From Marinobacter fonticola (lineage in GTDB: Bacteria; Pseudomonadota; Gammaproteobacteria; Pseudomonadales; Oleiphilaceae), in the NCBI RefSeq assembly GCF_008122265.1, contig NZ_CP043042.1, forward strand, positions 1,302,001-1,366,000: a DNA stretch of 64,000 nucleotides, given 5' to 3'. Within the stretch, counting starts at the first letter, position 1, and each line of letters begins with the position of its first letter. Below, in pieces: positions 1-8,377 of this stretch. The position numbers and the translations under genes were made by a program. The notes under the pieces were generated by a model that did not search any database, was not told the DNA's origin, and was given only the letters and a program-made list of their open reading frames with translations.

Positions 1-193
1 CCGTCAGATCCCCGACGGTGATTTCGCCGTCGCTGGGTTGCTCGAGAAAATTGACGCAGCGTAGTAGCGTGGATTTTCCGGTACCGGATGGGCCGATGAT
101 CACCACAATCTCGCCCTGTTCGATCTCCAGATCGATGCCGTTCAGCACGTACTGGTCGTTGAATTTCTTGCGCAGTCCCTTGAGTTTGATCAT
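1..193 (-). CDS. Polar amino-acid ABC transporter ATPase (N-terminal part only)
   Basis: The window edge cuts this gene; only its first 64 codons are present. Reading the minus strand from the ATG at 193 gives an ABC ATPase start: a short beta-strand region, then a Walker A loop GPSGTGKST around residues 36-44, followed by LLRCVNFLEQP, typical of the GlnQ/HisP/TcyN class that drives amino-acid uptake. The start overlaps the stop of the upstream permease by 4 bases (ATGA), which implies translational coupling. With the permease and binding protein it forms an operon in the order binding protein, permease, ATPase. ATP hydrolysis here would power import at the inner membrane. The assignment as an ABC ATPase is secure; the substrate is inferred from the neighbours. 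Confidence 0.93.
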   Translation of the reverse strand, partial: MIKLKGLRKKFNDQYVLNGIDLEIEQGEIVVIIGPSGTGKSTLLRCVNFLEQPSDGEITVGDLT

Positions 194-864
194 CGGCTAT
201 AGGCTCTGTTGAGGCGGATTTCCAGGAAGCGCTGCAGCCACGACAGCAACTCGACTACGATCCAGTACATCACCGCCGCGACGATAAAAGCTTCGAAGTA
301 AAGGAAACTGCCGGCGGCTTCCTTCTGAGTGGCGCCCATCAGCTCCGTGACACCGAGGGTGAAGGCCAGTGACGTGGCCTTGATCATATCGATGAAATAG
401 TTCATGAGCGTGGGTACCGCGATCCGGGTCGCTTGGGGCAGAACGATCCGGCGCATAAGCTGGGCATTGGTCATGCCGATGGAGAGAGCGGCTTCGGTCT
501 GGCTGCGATCGACGCCGACAATGGCGGCGCGGATGGATTCGGCCATGTAGGCCGAAAAGTGCATGGTCAATCCCATGACGGTAGCGGTGATTCCGTCGAT
601 AGCGGTCAGCGAGCTGAAAATCTGCGGCAGGCCATAGTAGAAGAGGAAAAGCTGAACCAGCAGCGGTGTACCGCGAAAGAACGAGATAAATAGAATGGTG
701 AAGTGATTGATGACCGGAATTTTCAGCACCCGGACCACGGCTAGCAGGCCGGCGAGTACCAGGGCCAGCACCATGCCCAGCGTAGCCATTTCCAGGGTCA
801 GGGGAAGATACTGGAGCAGGATCGGTACCAGCTCCAGCATGTACGTGATGTCGAGAACTTGCAT
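190..864 (-). CDS. Polar amino-acid ABC transporter permease (cystine TcyL type)
   Basis: A 224-residue inner-membrane permease of the HisMQ/GlnP family. Hydrophobic segments lie near residues 8-45, 52-80, 90-110 and 185-210. The cytoplasmic EAA loop that docks on the ATPase is visible (EAALSIGMTNAQLMRRIVLP, about residues 124-143). The segment ELMGATQKEAAGSFLYFEAF near residues 175-194 resembles cystine/diaminopimelate permeases of the TcyL/YecS group, so L-cystine is the likeliest substrate, but this is inference. Its start lies 14 bases after the binding-protein stop and its end overlaps the ATPase start, so the three genes are one transcription unit. Confidence 0.92.
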   Translation of the reverse strand: MQVLDITYMLELVPILLQYLPLTLEMATLGMVLALVLAGLLAVVRVLKIPVINHFTILFISFFRGTPLLVQLFLFYYGLPQIFSSLTAIDGITATVMGLTMHFSAYMAESIRAAIVGVDRSQTEAALSIGMTNAQLMRRIVLPQATRIAVPTLMNYFIDMIKATSLAFTLGVTELMGATQKEAAGSFLYFEAFIVAAVMYWIVVELLSWLQRFLEIRLNRAYSR

Positions 865-878
865 CGGCGAATCCCGGT

Positions 879-1658
879 TCAGGGTCTGGTGATATCCGTC
901 CCGAACCAGGATTCGGAGATTTTCTTCAGCGTGCCTTTTTCGCGCAGAGCGTCGATAGCGGCATCGACGTCATCGCGTAGAGCGCGGCCTTCCTCGGTAT
1001 CCGGGAAAGGGTAGGCGTTGCGAATCGTGGAGAAGGTCGGCCCAGCCAGTTCCAGCGGCAATGGCTTCTCTTTGATGATCTGGCTGGCGCTGATACGGTC
1101 CATGACGAAGGCGTCCACCCGGCCTAGAGCGGTATCCTGCTCCAGATTGCTTTCATAGGTGCGGATGTCGATCTGGTCGGCGTAGGGCAGGTCGCGCAAC
1201 AGGGCTTCGAAGTTGGAACCAAGATTCACCGCGACCGTCTTCCCCTTGAGGTCTTCCACGTTGCTAACCTCGTCGTTGCCTTTTTTGGTCACCACCTGGG
1301 CGCCGTCATAGACATAGGGCTGAGTAAAGACATACTTCTTTTGCCGATCCTCGGTGATGGTGATCTGATTCGCCACAGTATCGACGCGGCCGGATTCCAG
1401 CATGCCGAACAAGCCAGAGAAAGCAGCGGTGTGGTAATTCACTTCGCGGCCCAGTTCCTCGGCGATGGCGTTCATGACGTCGACTTCAAAGCCCTTGAGC
1501 TGATCCTTCTCTACAAAGGTAAAGGGAAAGTAACGGCCGGACATTCCGACATTCAACGGTTCCGAACCACCGCTACTCTGAGCCGACGCCTGAGCCAACG
1601 ATAGAGGGCTGATAGCGAGGGTCAGAACGGCGATGACACTGAGTAGCAGGGCTTTCAT
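879..1658 (-). CDS. Periplasmic amino-acid (cystine-like) binding protein
   Basis: A family 3 solute-binding protein (SBP_bac_3). The chosen ATG at 1658 (MKALLLS) sits 7 bases after a GGAG ribosome site; a longer reading from a TTG at 1670 would put that site inside the gene. A signal peptide (hydrophobic residues 3-22, cleavage near AQA-SA) exports it to the periplasm. The mature N-terminus has SGRYFPFTFVEKDQLKGFEV, then the characteristic segment GRVDTVANQITITEDRQKKY and the DAFVMDR motif of the second lobe. FliY/TcyJ-like cystine binders share the Y/F-P-F-T-F start. It opens the operon with the permease and ATPase downstream. Confidence 0.9.
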   Translation of the reverse strand: MKALLLSVIAVLTLAISPLSLAQASAQSSGGSEPLNVGMSGRYFPFTFVEKDQLKGFEVDVMNAIAEELGREVNYHTAAFSGLFGMLESGRVDTVANQITITEDRQKKYVFTQPYVYDGAQVVTKKGNDEVSNVEDLKGKTVAVNLGSNFEALLRDLPYADQIDIRTYESNLEQDTALGRVDAFVMDRISASQIIKEKPLPLELAGPTFSTIRNAYPFPDTEEGRALRDDVDAAIDALREKGTLKKISESWFGTDITRP

Positions 1659-1747
1659 AGTCGTCTCCAATTGAGTGAGCGCAGGTGAGAGGGCGCAGGA
1701 CGTTTTCGGGCCGATATCAGCGTTTTCCCTAAAGCGCCTTGTACTCT

Positions 1748-1801
1748 GAATTCAGGACCAGAGTTGCACCGAATTCACGACCAGAGTTGCTCCAGAGTTG
1801 C
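1748..1801. repeat. Short tandem repeat upstream of the ABC operon
   Basis: Two 20-base units, gaattcaggaccagagttgc (1748-1767) and a copy differing at two bases (1771-1790), repeat with a period of 23. A third partial unit, tccagagttgc, follows at 1791-1801. The array lies 90-143 bases upstream of the binding-protein start on the minus strand. Its placement fits an activator or repressor site, but no regulator gene is adjacent. Confidence 0.5.
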
Positions 1802-1888
1802 ATGGGCTTTTCGGTCTCTTCGCTGCTTCCTATATCCGTCCGGACATCGCGGGTTTCAAGGCCTGCCGTGGGTTGATGCCGTTGGATC

Positions 1889-3739
1889 TCAGAGAACGGA
1901 CCGCTTATGGTGCGCGCTGTATTCCAGCAATGTATCGATTGGAATGGGTTTGCTGAACAGGTAACCCTGCAGCAGGTCGCAGCCCTGTATGGTCAGCCAC
2001 CGTCGTTGTTCCTCGGTTTCGACACCTTCGGCAACCACCTGCATACCCAGGCCGCGGGCCAGGCCGAGGATGGAGAGGGTAATGGCGCAGTCGTCGGCGT
2101 CACCGGGAATCTCGTGAATGAAGGAGCGGTCTATCTTGAGCTTGGAGAAGGGCAGGTGCTTGAGCCGCGAAAGCGATGAGTAGCCGGTGCCGAAGTCGTC
2201 GATGGATAACCGTGAGCCAAGATCGACCAGCCCGTTCAAGGTCGTCTGCAGGCTTTTCGAGTCGCCCTTGATGGCGTCTTCGGTGACTTCGAATTCTAAC
2301 TGATCTCCGCTAAGGCCGAACTCCGCCAGCATTTCCTGAATGCGCAGTGGCAGACGTCCATCCATCACCTGTTCGGACGATAGGTTAATCGCTGTCGTCG
2401 TCATCTCGATGCCTTGTTGTCGAGCGTTGCGCCTGTCTTCGCAGACCCGTCGCAGCACCGATAGACCCAGCTCTTGCATCAATCCGGCGTTGCGGGCTAC
2501 GTCGAGGAATTCCATCGGCGACATCCAGCCTCGTGCCGGATGCTGCCAGCGTACGAGCGCTTCGTTGCTGACGATCTCGGCGTTGTCCGGCTCGACGATG
2601 GGCTGGTAAAACACGTCAAGCTGATTGTGCTGGATCGCGTGGCGTAGCTCGCTCTCCAGTACGAAACGCGAGCGGGCGGTGGAGTGGATATCCTGACGGA
2701 ACGCCTGCATTTGCGCGCGGCCACTCTCCTTGGCGTGGTACATCGCCGCTTCGCCACTGCGTAGCAGTGACTCGGAGTCCAGACCATCCTCCGGGTAGCG
2801 GCAAATGCCGATGCTGGCGGTCATGCGCAGGGTTTGGTCGTCAATGGTCATCGGATCGCTGATGCAATGCTGGATTTGCTGGATCAGATCCTGCAGGTGG
2901 CGCTGTTGCTCATGGTCCCGGACCAGCATTGCAAATTCGTCACCGCCGATGCGCGCCAGCTTGTCCCGTCCGGGTAGGTAAAGACCGCGCAGACGGTTGG
3001 CAATCTCGGCAATCACACGGTTGCCACCTGCGGCACCCATGCCGTCGTTCACAGCCTTTAGCCGGTCCAAGTCGATCCAGATAACGGTAAAGCCGTCGTT
3101 TTCACGCTGGCGCATTTTCCGAATCAGGTGCTGGAGTCGCTCCCGGAAAGACTGGAGGTTGGGGAGCCCCGTCAGATTGTCGTAATGGGTGACGTAATCG
3201 AGCTGCTGCTGGGCGCGAATCCAGGCGTCGTGAGTGTTGACGAGACTGATGGTGTCGGCGATGGCGATTGCAAAGGAAATTTCCGGTAGCGTCCAGGTTC
3301 GCCGCCGCAGCGACTCCAGACAGATCGCGCCGCTGAGCCGCCCGCCGTCGAATACAGGCAGATCCAGCAGCGACTGGATGCCCAGCGGGCGAAAATAGGG
3401 TTCGGCGAATTGGGCGGTGCGGGGGTCGTTGAGGGCATCCCCCGCATCGATCACACGTGCGGTTTTCAACGCCTTGAAGTAGGCGGGATTGTCCGTATCC
3501 ACCAGCGACACCGGCCGATAGTCGTGCCCCTTGTCGAGCAAATACAGCACTTCGCTGTCGATGCGGTCCTGGCCCGCGTTCATCTGCCAGACACTGACCC
3601 GGTCAACGTGAAGCAGGCGACCGGCCAGCGCGCTCAGCGAAGCCAGTTTCCTGCTACGATTCTCGTTGATAAAGTCAGCATTGTGGCTGAGTTTCAGCAG
3701 GGTTTCGTGAAATTCTATAAACGTCTTGTTTTGGGACAT
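1889..3739 (-). CDS. GAF-GGDEF-EAL c-di-GMP turnover protein
   Basis: A 616-residue soluble signalling protein. A GAF sensory domain covers about residues 20-165. A GGDEF domain follows at about 180-345 with an intact GGDEF motif at 265-269. An EAL domain covers about 360-610, with SNEALVRWQHP carrying the EAL motif and DDFGTGYSSLSRL and KIDRSFI later. Both the diguanylate cyclase and the phosphodiesterase signatures look complete, so it could make or degrade c-di-GMP; dual-domain proteins are often biased to one activity. No membrane segment or signal peptide is seen, so the GAF ligand would be cytoplasmic. The gene stands alone and is convergent with nothing nearby. Confidence 0.95.
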   Translation of the reverse strand: MSQNKTFIEFHETLLKLSHNADFINENRSRKLASLSALAGRLLHVDRVSVWQMNAGQDRIDSEVLYLLDKGHDYRPVSLVDTDNPAYFKALKTARVIDAGDALNDPRTAQFAEPYFRPLGIQSLLDLPVFDGGRLSGAICLESLRRRTWTLPEISFAIAIADTISLVNTHDAWIRAQQQLDYVTHYDNLTGLPNLQSFRERLQHLIRKMRQRENDGFTVIWIDLDRLKAVNDGMGAAGGNRVIAEIANRLRGLYLPGRDKLARIGGDEFAMLVRDHEQQRHLQDLIQQIQHCISDPMTIDDQTLRMTASIGICRYPEDGLDSESLLRSGEAAMYHAKESGRAQMQAFRQDIHSTARSRFVLESELRHAIQHNQLDVFYQPIVEPDNAEIVSNEALVRWQHPARGWMSPMEFLDVARNAGLMQELGLSVLRRVCEDRRNARQQGIEMTTTAINLSSEQVMDGRLPLRIQEMLAEFGLSGDQLEFEVTEDAIKGDSKSLQTTLNGLVDLGSRLSIDDFGTGYSSLSRLKHLPFSKLKIDRSFIHEIPGDADDCAITLSILGLARGLGMQVVAEGVETEEQRRWLTIQGCDLLQGYLFSKPIPIDTLLEYSAHHKRSVL

Positions 3740-3998
3740 AGGTGTTAGTTACAGCCTGAGTTCTCGCACGATGGGCACCAAGACACGCACGAACCTGTCC
3801 GAAGATGTGAAAAGTCGTCCCTCTTTTCATTTATAGCAACACATTAATAATGGCAACGCTTGCCGCGTCTGTCCAACGTGGCGGTCGTGCGTACCCTTGA
3901 GTTGGGTCAACCTAAACGTGTAAGCCGTTGATTGTTTATATTCTTTAATGCGTACACCACTGAACGCGTACGCTATGGCGAACCTACCGGAGGTGGAT

Positions 3999-4421
3999 AT
4001 GCCTTGGCATCAGCAGGAAATCAGACTCCAGTCCCGTCCAAGAGGGTTTCACCTGGTCACCGGTGAGGTTCTGGACCAATTGCCGCAGCTGGCCGATATC
4101 CACGTCGGATTGCTGCACCTCTTCATCCAGCATACATCGGCGTCGCTGGCGGTGAACGAGAATGCGGATCCGGATGTGCGCGGCGATCTGGAGCGGCATT
4201 TCAATGTCATGGTCCCGGAGAATGCCCCGCATTACGAGCACACCCTGGAGGGGCCGGACGATATGCCCGCCCATATCAAGAGCGTGCTGATCGGTCCATC
4301 CCTGTCGTTGCCGATCCGCGATGGCCAGCCGGTACTAGGCACCTGGCAGGGAATCTATCTTTGTGAACACCGGGATAGCGGCGGCTCGCGCCGAATTGTC
4401 GCTACGCTTCAGGGGGAATAG
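3999..4421 (+). CDS. YjbQ / UPF0047 family protein
   Basis: A 140-residue member of the YjbQ (UPF0047) family, trimeric proteins that include enzymes with weak thiamine-phosphate synthase activity; the true role is uncertain. Family hallmarks are [22 protein letters not shown] (about residues 42-63), where the His, Thr and Asn cluster, the [15 protein letters not shown] block, and [13 protein letters not shown] near the C-terminus. The ATG at 3999 is preceded by GGAGG five bases upstream; earlier in-frame ATGs at 3948 and 3975 have no such site. The gene is monocistronic and converges on the YgjV-like gene. Confidence 0.92.
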   Translation: MPWHQQEIRLQSRPRGFHLVTGEVLDQLPQLADIHVGLLHLFIQHTSASLAVNENADPDVRGDLERHFNVMVPENAPHYEHTLEGPDDMPAHIKSVLIGPSLSLPIRDGQPVLGTWQGIYLCEHRDSGGSRRIVATLQGE

Positions 4422-4454
4422 GCCGATAGCGTGAGCTTCTCGGAGTGGCAAGAC

Positions 4455-4982
4455 CTAATCGAACGCTTCCGGATAGCGCTGTTTGGCTCGATAAAGGCGA
4501 TAAATGGTGATGGCATTGGTGACGAGCACCAGTACTTCGGCCAGTGTTCCGCCCACTGAACCCACCAAAAGGTGACTGAGCCCCCAAGCCAATGCAGCCA
4601 GGCCCAACAAGACGCGCATTGGAATGCCCCGGAGCAAGAACATGCCTACCGTGCCCAGCACCATCGCAACAATAGCGGGCAGGTCCGCCCAGCCCTGCCA
4701 CGTCACCACGGAAGCGACGCCACTGGCAGCCAGCACCACCGCCATTACCGCCTTGCTGCCCGGATAGCGCCTGGCAAGTCCAATGCGAACGATGACCAGT
4801 CCCGTCAATGCGGCTGCAGTCCAGCTCTCAAAAAACATGAACTGAAGGGCGAACGCTACATTGGCGGAGAGCAGAAGCACCAGCAGCCGGTCATCCTGCT
4901 TGCTGGAAAACGCCAGCACGCAGAGTATCAGCGAAACGAGGCCAAAGAACTGGCCAGCCAATAGGCTATAGTTTTCAAGCAT
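4455..4982 (-). CDS. YgjV-like inner-membrane protein
   Basis: About 175 residues, almost wholly hydrophobic, with five or six membrane segments (residues near 8-24, 32-50, 50-68, 76-98, 98-115, 118-150). The pattern FFGLVSLILCVLAFSSKQDDRLLVLLLSANVAFALQF resembles the YgjV family of proteobacterial inner-membrane proteins, whose function is unknown. The start is taken at the ATG at 4982, eight bases after the amidase stop; a TTG at 5012 would overlap the amidase. Neither has a convincing ribosome site, so it is probably translated by coupling to the amidase gene and transcribed with it. Confidence 0.75.
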   Translation of the reverse strand: MLENYSLLAGQFFGLVSLILCVLAFSSKQDDRLLVLLLSANVAFALQFMFFESWTAAALTGLVIVRIGLARRYPGSKAVMAVVLAASGVASVVTWQGWADLPAIVAMVLGTVGMFLLRGIPMRVLLGLAALAWGLSHLLVGSVGGTLAEVLVLVTNAITIYRLYRAKQRYPEAFD

Positions 4983-4990
4983 GGAGGGGC

Positions 4991-6442
4991 CTATCGCTGA
5001 ATTCGCCGCCAAGGCGCGGCTTGCTCGAGTTCAAAGGCGAGTTCCAGCAGATCCCGTTCGCATCCATGGTGGGCCGAGATGTGGACGCCCACGGGCAAGT
5101 TGTCGGGCGTTGTGCCCATAGGGAGTGAGATGGCGGGAACGCCTGCAGCGTTGGCCAGGGGCGTGAAGCTCACATAGTCGACGAGTCGCTGGAACAAGGT
5201 GTCGAACGGCAGCTCCGGGCTGAGGTAACCGAGTGGGGGCGTGGTATGCGCCAAAACTGGCGACAACACGGCATCCACGCCGAAATTTTCCAGTCCCTGA
5301 GCATAGAGAAACCGTGTCTGGCGCAAACGCCAAAGGGTGGCGGGCAGGCGCTGAAAGCCGGCGGTAAAGCGACTGCTAAGACCCCGGGTAAGCCCGTCAA
5401 CCTTTGTGGGGTCAAAGCCCTTTCCCAGGAATTGTTTGCCACCCTTTCGCATGATGAAGGCCAGGAACGCCCAGTAATGCGCAAAATCCTCGGCGAATTG
5501 CCGGGGCACCGGCACGTCCATCGGAATAATCGTGTGACCCAAGGATTCGAGCAGCCGGGCGGTTGCGTCGACCGTATGGCGGGTGACTTCGTCCGTCCCG
5601 CTCTTCGTATCATTCTCCGTACCACTCGCAGTAATGGATTCCATCACCAGGCCAATGCGTAACCGGCGTTTTGCCGGACCCAGCACTTCGCCGATCGCGG
5701 GCAAGTGCGGATTGTGATAGTGGTGCTCCGCTCCGGCAAAGAACCGGGCGGTATCCCGCACCGAGCGAGTCACGACGCCTTCGCTGATGATGTTGATGGG
5801 CAAGACTCTTCCGGCTTCGTTCGCCACCAGGCGGCCCCGTGTTGGCTTGAGTCCCACCAGGCCGCAGCATGCTGCGGGTATGCGGATCGATCCGCCGCCA
5901 TCATTGGCATGGGCGATGGGCACTACACCGGCGGCTACCAGGGCAGCCGAGCCTCCAGATGACGCCCCGCAGGAGAAAGCCGGGTTCCATGGATTCCTCG
6001 TCGGCTCGGCATGGGCAGGCTCAGTGGATGCGTTGAAACCGAACTCGGGCAGGGTGCTTTTGCCTAAAGGGATAAGACCTTGGGCCAGGAGTTGATGCGC
6101 GAAGGGCGATGTCGATTTTTCCGGTTTCCCGGTGGTTGCGAGCGAGCCATGCCGTGTCGGCTGGCCTGCTATGTTGGTGTTGTCTTTAATCAGCGTCGGC
6201 ACCCCGGCAAAGATGCCATCAATTCGGCGCGACGCTGTGTGCAGCGCATCTTCGAAATCGGCAAATGCCAGTCCGTGGATCAGCGGTTCGACCCGACGGG
6301 CACGCTGAATGGCAGCGGCAACGACATCCCGGGGGCTGAGTTTGCCCTGGCGAATCAACGCGGCAAGCGCCGTGGCGTCATGGTCCGAGAGGGCGTCATC
6401 GGCAAAAGCATGGACCGGTGTGGGTTTTTCCTGGGCAGTCAT
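4991..6442 (-). CDS. Amidase signature family hydrolase
   Basis: A 483-residue amidase (AS family), cytoplasmic, hydrolysing a C-N amide bond. The Ser-cisSer-Lys catalytic triad can be read directly: Lys86 in PTLIKDN, Ser161 in CGASSGGSAA and the nucleophile Ser185 in GGGSIRIPAA. The 24-residue spacing between the two serines equals that of FAAH. Substrate cannot be read from the sequence; 6-aminohexanoate cyclic-dimer hydrolase-like enzymes and general short-chain amidases share this layout. It leads a two-gene unit with the YgjV-like gene and faces a palindromic operator region upstream, suggesting induction by a small molecule. Confidence 0.92.
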   Translation of the reverse strand: MTAQEKPTPVHAFADDALSDHDATALAALIRQGKLSPRDVVAAAIQRARRVEPLIHGLAFADFEDALHTASRRIDGIFAGVPTLIKDNTNIAGQPTRHGSLATTGKPEKSTSPFAHQLLAQGLIPLGKSTLPEFGFNASTEPAHAEPTRNPWNPAFSCGASSGGSAALVAAGVVPIAHANDGGGSIRIPAACCGLVGLKPTRGRLVANEAGRVLPINIISEGVVTRSVRDTARFFAGAEHHYHNPHLPAIGEVLGPAKRRLRIGLVMESITASGTENDTKSGTDEVTRHTVDATARLLESLGHTIIPMDVPVPRQFAEDFAHYWAFLAFIMRKGGKQFLGKGFDPTKVDGLTRGLSSRFTAGFQRLPATLWRLRQTRFLYAQGLENFGVDAVLSPVLAHTTPPLGYLSPELPFDTLFQRLVDYVSFTPLANAAGVPAISLPMGTTPDNLPVGVHISAHHGCERDLLELAFELEQAAPWRRIQR

Positions 6443-6521
6443 GGGGTCAGCCGTTTATCCAGTTAGGAGTGTCCCATCCTCTGTGTCGGGGGCCACCTTG
6501 TCGAGAGGCAGGAGTCACACT

Positions 6522-6596
6522 ATCGTTCTATCGATAGCGAGCTAACGATGATGCACTGTCACTCATGAACGATCAATAACGCACTATCGTTCATGA
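6522..6596. promoter_or_regulatory. Palindromic operator-like sites between divergent genes
   Basis: A perfect 11-base inverted repeat, TCATGAACGAT (6563-6573) and ATCGTTCATGA (6586-6596), separated by 12 bases, lies between the divergent amidase and methyltransferase genes. A second pair of the same core, ATCGTT at 6522-6527 and AACGAT at 6544-6549, lies next to it. GAACGAT/ATCGTTC arms are common in operators of TetR-family repressors, so this is probably a regulator binding region controlling one or both genes. No TetR gene is present in the window. Confidence 0.5.
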
Positions 6597-6704
6597 CTGA
6601 ATGCCATGTCAGGCACCGTTTCGAGAAACATAAGTGGTTGTTCGCAATAGCCAAACGCCATAAGCTGCTCCGCTGCGTGTGAGAGAGAAGGAAACCTATC
6701 CGAC

Positions 6705-7310
6705 ATGAGTTCGGTCGACTTGCTGGTCAAACATTTCTTGGGCATTTATTTCCTGATGATCGGCCTCTATTACACCAGCCGAAGCCTGGGGTTGTACGCG
6801 CGCATGCGCTTCTCGCACATCCACTACGGCATGAAAGGCTCCCGCACCTGGTGGCATCGCCATGTCTTCAACGTGTTCCGTGCCAGCATTCTCGGCGTGT
6901 GCGTCACGCGGATCTTTTTCGATATTGATGCCTGGCTCGGCGTTTTCGATCCGCTTTACCGGTCACCGATCCTGACCGCCGGGGCGGCGTTGTTGTTGAT
7001 CGCCTTCTCGTTGATTGAATACGTGCAGGCCTATATGCATGAGGACTGGCGCTCGGGAATCGACAGCCAGAATCGCGGGCACCTGATCACCACCGGCCCC
7101 TATAACCGTTCTCGGAATCCGTTGTTTATCGGTATTCTCTTGGGGCAGTTGGGCTTTTTCCTGGCGCTGCCCAGCGTGTTTTCGCTGGTCTGCCTGATGG
7201 TTGGCGCCATCGTTATCCTGCGTCAGGCGCAGTCGGAAGAGCTGGCGCTTAGTGAAATCTACGGTAATGAGTACCTGGATTATCAGGCGCGAGTACCCCG
7301 CTGGTTTTAA
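6705..7310 (+). CDS. ICMT-like membrane methyltransferase
   Basis: A 201-residue integral membrane protein with about four hydrophobic segments (near residues 8-30, 58-75, 88-106, 140-172). The C-terminus carries the isoprenylcysteine/phospholipid methyltransferase signature: TGPYNRSRNPLFIGILLGQ around residues 130-148, then a Q-x-EE block (RQAQSEELALSEIYGNEYLDY) and a final RVPRWF. In related enzymes this region binds S-adenosylmethionine. The substrate in bacteria is usually unknown. An AAGGA lies rather far (about 13 bases) before the ATG. The gene is followed within 40 bases by the Nmad3 gene and the two may be co-transcribed. Confidence 0.85.
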   Translation: MSSVDLLVKHFLGIYFLMIGLYYTSRSLGLYARMRFSHIHYGMKGSRTWWHRHVFNVFRASILGVCVTRIFFDIDAWLGVFDPLYRSPILTAGAALLLIAFSLIEYVQAYMHEDWRSGIDSQNRGHLITTGPYNRSRNPLFIGILLGQLGFFLALPSVFSLVCLMVGAIVILRQAQSEELALSEIYGNEYLDYQARVPRWF

Positions 7311-7347
7311 GGTGTCTCCGAATAAGGTGTTTTCGAAACAGTCTTCT

Positions 7348-8226
7348 ATGCTCCAGCCGCGCCGTATTATCTTTAGCCGCAAGGGTTTCGACTCCAGTTC
7401 GGGAGGCTGCCCCAGCCCTATACTGCCGGATGGGCGGTTGCTGTCGTTGCCGATCCCCGATACGCGCTCCCAGGTAACGTTCGCGGATATCGTCCATCAA
7501 GGCGTATCGCTGGGCGATCACGTGGCGGTGCTGACCCGGGAGCGTTGGGACGGCGCGAGCGGTGCCCACATCGACCCCGATCTCAATGCGGATGCCTTGC
7601 CCCGTATGCCGGGCTGGCGGCCTGTTTTCGGACAGAGCGGCGCCGCCCAGGGGCATCTCAAGAATCGGGGCGTCGAGGTTGGCGACCTATTTGTCTTCTT
7701 CGGCCTGTTCCGCCCTGTCATCGAAACCCGGGCCGGCTGGCGATTCGATCCGGGCCAGCCCCCGCGTCATGTCATCTGGGGCTGGCTGCAGATCGGACAA
7801 ATTCAAGCCGTCGATGCACTGGAGAAGGGCGCCTTGGCCTGGGCTCGGTATCATCCCCATTTTGGCTGGCGAGACGATCCTAGCAACACCCTTTATCTTG
7901 CCGCAGATGCACTAACGCTGGGGGATACAGCGCCTGGCCTGCCGGGCGCCGGCTGGTTCGAGCGTCACCGTGCCTCGCTGCAACTTACCGACCGCCGAGC
8001 GTCCCGGCCCGGCGTGTGGGCGTTACCCCGTTGGTTCTATCCACGCAAGGGTCAGGTTCCGCTCACTTATCACGCCAAGCCGGAACGCTGGCGGCGGGAG
8101 ACCCATCGCGTGGTTTTGCAGGCCGTCGCCAGAGGACAGGAGTTTGTACTCGATACGCGCCACTACCCGGAAGCCTTGCCTTGGATCCGGTGTATTATCG
8201 GCTCTAATGCAGGTCGGGCCGGTTAG
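7348..8226 (+). CDS. Nmad3 domain protein (nucleotide-modification associated)
   Basis: A 292-residue protein. Its N-terminus, RIIFSRKGFDSSSGGCPSP (about residues 5-23) followed by ILPDGRLLSLPIPD, matches the hallmark of Nmad3, a domain named from gene neighbourhoods of DNA base-modification systems in phages and bacteria; its biochemistry is not established. Further blocks are GAHIDPDLNAD, FGQSGAAQGHL, GDLFVFFGLFR and VIWGWLQIGQI. The ATG at 7348 lies just before the conserved start; a GTG at 7312 directly after the methyltransferase stop is an alternative. No modification enzyme, phage gene or transposon flanks it, so it is an orphan copy here. Confidence 0.82.
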   Translation: MLQPRRIIFSRKGFDSSSGGCPSPILPDGRLLSLPIPDTRSQVTFADIVHQGVSLGDHVAVLTRERWDGASGAHIDPDLNADALPRMPGWRPVFGQSGAAQGHLKNRGVEVGDLFVFFGLFRPVIETRAGWRFDPGQPPRHVIWGWLQIGQIQAVDALEKGALAWARYHPHFGWRDDPSNTLYLAADALTLGDTAPGLPGAGWFERHRASLQLTDRRASRPGVWALPRWFYPRKGQVPLTYHAKPERWRRETHRVVLQAVARGQEFVLDTRHYPEALPWIRCIIGSNAGRAG

Positions 8227-8377
8227 CATCGATGAACGTGCCTGTTTTTGAAAAACGACTGTCTGGGGATGTCTTTCTTTCGGAAGTGGTTGTTTTTCGG
8301 AAAGTGCGGAAAGTACCTATACGCGCGCTACATAAGTTTCATTAGCTTGCTTGGATGGACTCTAATCGTTTGCGTCG

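Noticed and set aside
7201..7347. Upstream extension of the Nmad3 gene to 7201
   Set aside because: It overlaps the methyltransferase coding region and the added residues show no similarity to Nmad3 starts; the conserved part begins at about 7348.
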